Positions 6,672 to 8,504 of a stretch of 8,504 bases of DNA are shown here, piece after piece; position 1 is the first letter of the stretch, and every line of letters starts with the position of its first letter. Both the position numbers and the translations under genes were made by a program. This DNA is from Burkholderiales bacterium. GTDB taxonomy: Bacteria; Pseudomonadota; Gammaproteobacteria; Burkholderiales; Burkholderiaceae_C. A model generated the notes under the pieces. That model made no database searches. It was not told where the DNA came from and saw nothing but the letters and a program-made list of their open reading frames with translations. Location of the stretch: the NCBI GenBank assembly GCA_005789685.1, contig SXXD01000237.1, forward strand, positions 1 to 8,504, in the 5' to 3' direction.

Positions 6672-7622
6672 ATGAGTTCATTTGCTTTCGTTTTTCCAGG
6701 TCAAGGCTCCCAATCGGTGGGCATGTTGGACGCTTGGGGTGATCATCCAGCTGTTGTGGAAACTTTGAAAGAAGCTTCTGACGCTATGGGCGAAGACTTG
6801 GGTGCGCTGATTCATCATGGCCCTAAAGAAGCCTTGGGCTTAACGACCAACACGCAACCTGTCATGCTGGTTTCTGCGATAGCTGCTTATCGAGCTTGGT
6901 TGGCAGAAGGCGGTGCACAACCTGCCGTGGTTGCAGGCCATTCATTGGGTGAGTATTCAGCCCTTGTGGCTGCTGGTGTTTTGACATTGGCTCAGGCTGC
7001 GCCCCTGGTGAGATTTCGTGCTGCCGCCATGCAAGATGCTGTGGCTGTGGGTGTGGGTGCCATGGCCGCCATTCTGGGAATGGATGCTGCGAAAGTCATT
7101 GAAGGGTGTGCGCAAGCAAAAGCCACTTTCCCATCTGACAGTGGTGAAGTCGTCGAGGCTGTGAATTTCAACGATCCTGCTCAAATTGTCATTGCGGGCA
7201 GCAAAGCTGCCGTTGAAAAAGCCTGTGAAGTTTTAAAAGCCATGGGCGCCAAGCGTGCTTTGAACTTGCCTGTGTCAGCGCCTTTTCATTCCAGCCTCAT
7301 GAAGCCTGCAGCCGAAAAGCTGAAAGAAAAATTGGCAGTCACCACATTTGCAGCGCCCCAAATTAAAGTCGTCAACAACATCGATGTCGCCATTGAAACA
7401 GACGCCGATCGCATTCGAGATGCCCTGTATCGACAAGCCTTTGGCCCCGTGCGTTGGGTTGAATGCGTTCAAGCCATCAAGGCCCTAGGCATCTCCATGG
7501 TCCTTGAATGTGGCCCAGGCAAAGTTTTGGCAGGCATGGTCAAGCGCATTGATGCTGACATGACGGGTCTGCCCGTGTTTGATCCTGCCTCATTGGCACA
7601 AGCCAAAGGAGAATTGGCATGA
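6672..7622 (+). CDS. fabD: Malonyl-CoA:ACP transacylase
   Basis: This 316-residue cytoplasmic enzyme moves malonyl from CoA to the ACP phosphopantetheine arm, supplying the extender unit to FabH and the later condensing enzymes. It shows the acyltransferase motifs in order: FPGQGSQ (8-14) with Q11, the nucleophile GHSLGEY with S91, R116 in RFRAAAM for the malonyl carboxylate, and H206 in SAPFHSSLM as the catalytic base. ECGPGKVLAGMVKRI (279-293) is the usual C-terminal element. The length is normal. ATG at 6672 places the GQGSQ motif at the standard distance from the N-terminus. There is no strong ribosome site, only TTGAAAT just before the ATG. The end carries the ribosome site for fabG and overlaps that gene by four bases. 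Confidence 0.97.
   Translation: MSSFAFVFPGQGSQSVGMLDAWGDHPAVVETLKEASDAMGEDLGALIHHGPKEALGLTTNTQPVMLVSAIAAYRAWLAEGGAQPAVVAGHSLGEYSALVAAGVLTLAQAAPLVRFRAAAMQDAVAVGVGAMAAILGMDAAKVIEGCAQAKATFPSDSGEVVEAVNFNDPAQIVIAGSKAAVEKACEVLKAMGAKRALNLPVSAPFHSSLMKPAAEKLKEKLAVTTFAAPQIKVVNNIDVAIETDADRIRDALYRQAFGPVRWVECVQAIKALGISMVLECGPGKVLAGMVKRIDADMTGLPVFDPASLAQAKGELA
7606..7611 (+). promoter_or_regulatory. Ribosome binding site of fabG inside fabD
   Basis: AAGGAG lies seven bases before the fabG ATG at 7619 and within the final codons of fabD. It supports that start and allows fabG to be initiated independently despite the ATGA overlap. Confidence 0.8.
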
Positions 7623-8365
7623 CAACAACAGAATTCAAAGGCCAAGTTGCACTGGTCACGGGTGCTTCTAGGGGTATTGGCGCCGCCATTGCACTGGATT
7701 TGGCCAAACAAGGCTTAACAGTCATTGGCACGGCCACCACAGACGAAGGTGCCGCTCGCATTTCTGATGCGCTGGCCGCCTATTCGGGCTGTCGTGGTGC
7801 CAATTTGAACGTCAATGATGCTGCTGCAGGCGAAGCACTGATCGACGAAATCGTCAAGTCACAAGGCGGCTTGCATGTGTTGGTGAACAACGCGGGCATT
7901 ACCCGAGACACTTTGGCCATGCGCATGAAAGACGAAGATTGGGATACGGTTTTGGACACCAATTTGAAGGCTGTTTTTCGCATGAGCCGCGCTGTGATGC
8001 GCCCCATGATGAAGCAGCGCTATGGCCGAATTATCAGCATCACCAGCGTGGTAGGTGCTGCTGGCAACCCAGGACAAGCCAATTACGCTGCTGCCAAGGC
8101 CGGTGTGGCCGGCATGACCCGCGCTTTGGCCCGAGAGTTGGGAAGTCGCAACATCACAGTCAATTGTGTGGCGCCAGGCTTCATTGCCACAGACATGACG
8201 GCCGCTTTGCCAGAGGCGCAGCACCAAGCCCTGATGGCTCAAATTCCATTGGGCAAACTGGGTTTACCAGAGGATATTGCGCACGCAGTGTCCTATTTGG
8301 CCAGTCCTTTGGCAGCTTACGTAACGGGTCAGGAATTGCATGTCAATGGCGGCATGCATATGACC

Positions 8366-8368
<3 letters not shown>
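7619..8368 (+). CDS. fabG: 3-oxoacyl-ACP reductase
   Basis: This 249-residue short-chain dehydrogenase/reductase reduces 3-oxoacyl-ACP to 3-hydroxyacyl-ACP with NADPH, the first reductive step of each elongation cycle. The Rossmann nucleotide-binding motif TGASRGIG is at 14-21 and NNAG at 90-93. The catalytic tetrad is N115, S143 (in ITSVVGAAG), Y156 and K160 (in YAAAKAG). VAPGFIATDM (184-193) and the C-terminal TGQELHVNGGM match FabG. The length and the position between fabD and acpP make FabG much likelier than another SDR. The start overlaps the fabD stop (ATGA) and has a good AAGGAG site. The last codons overlap a possible extended -10 element for acpP. Confidence 0.97.

Positions 8369-8504
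<136 letters not shown>

Noticed and set aside
7859..8242. Open frames of 100-170 codons antisense to or in other frames within fabG, and similar ones in yceD and fabH
   Set aside because: Their translations match no family I recognise and lie wholly over strongly conserved genes; they are shadows of codon bias.

Overview
The window looks like a core chromosomal segment of a betaproteobacterium, most likely order Burkholderiales and possibly Comamonadaceae or a freshwater relative. The evidence is protein character, moderate GC and gene order. The family placement is inference; no rRNA or other marker is present to settle it. Genes are tightly packed, no gap exceeds 300 bases, and I see no mobile element, CRISPR array, tRNA or rRNA.

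Left block (1-2134, + strand): the C-terminal end of an RluC-type 23S rRNA pseudouridine synthase, then a HAD-family phosphatase, a small Rieske [2Fe-2S] protein and a short SppA-type S49 signal peptide peptidase. Each reading frame overlaps the next, so this reads as one translationally coupled operon. Convergent to it (2181-3583, - strand) is a two-gene unit: a YceF-type Maf nucleotide pyrophosphatase followed, through a TGATG stop/start overlap, by a divergent RsmI-like SAM methyltransferase.

Right block (3609-8504, + strand): yceD (DUF177), rpmF (ribosomal protein L32), plsX, fabH, fabD, fabG and the start of acpP. This is the classical cluster linking L32 synthesis to initiation of membrane lipid synthesis. 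YceD supports 23S rRNA and L32 accumulation. PlsX makes acyl-phosphate from acyl-ACP for phospholipid synthesis. FabD loads malonyl onto ACP, FabH performs the first condensation, FabG reduces the beta-keto product, and AcpP carries the acyl chain. A perfect TATAAT box lies 142 bases before the rpmF start, with a potentially structured leader between. A long hairpin separates rpmF from plsX, and a possible extended -10 element overlaps the fabG stop just before acpP.

The genes are all recognisable housekeeping families and I found no convincing undescribed system. The points worth a second look are regulatory (the rpmF leader, the rpmF-plsX hairpin, the 25-base divergent maf/yceD gap), plus two proteins of undetermined substrate or partner: the RsmI-like paralogue and the Rieske protein.
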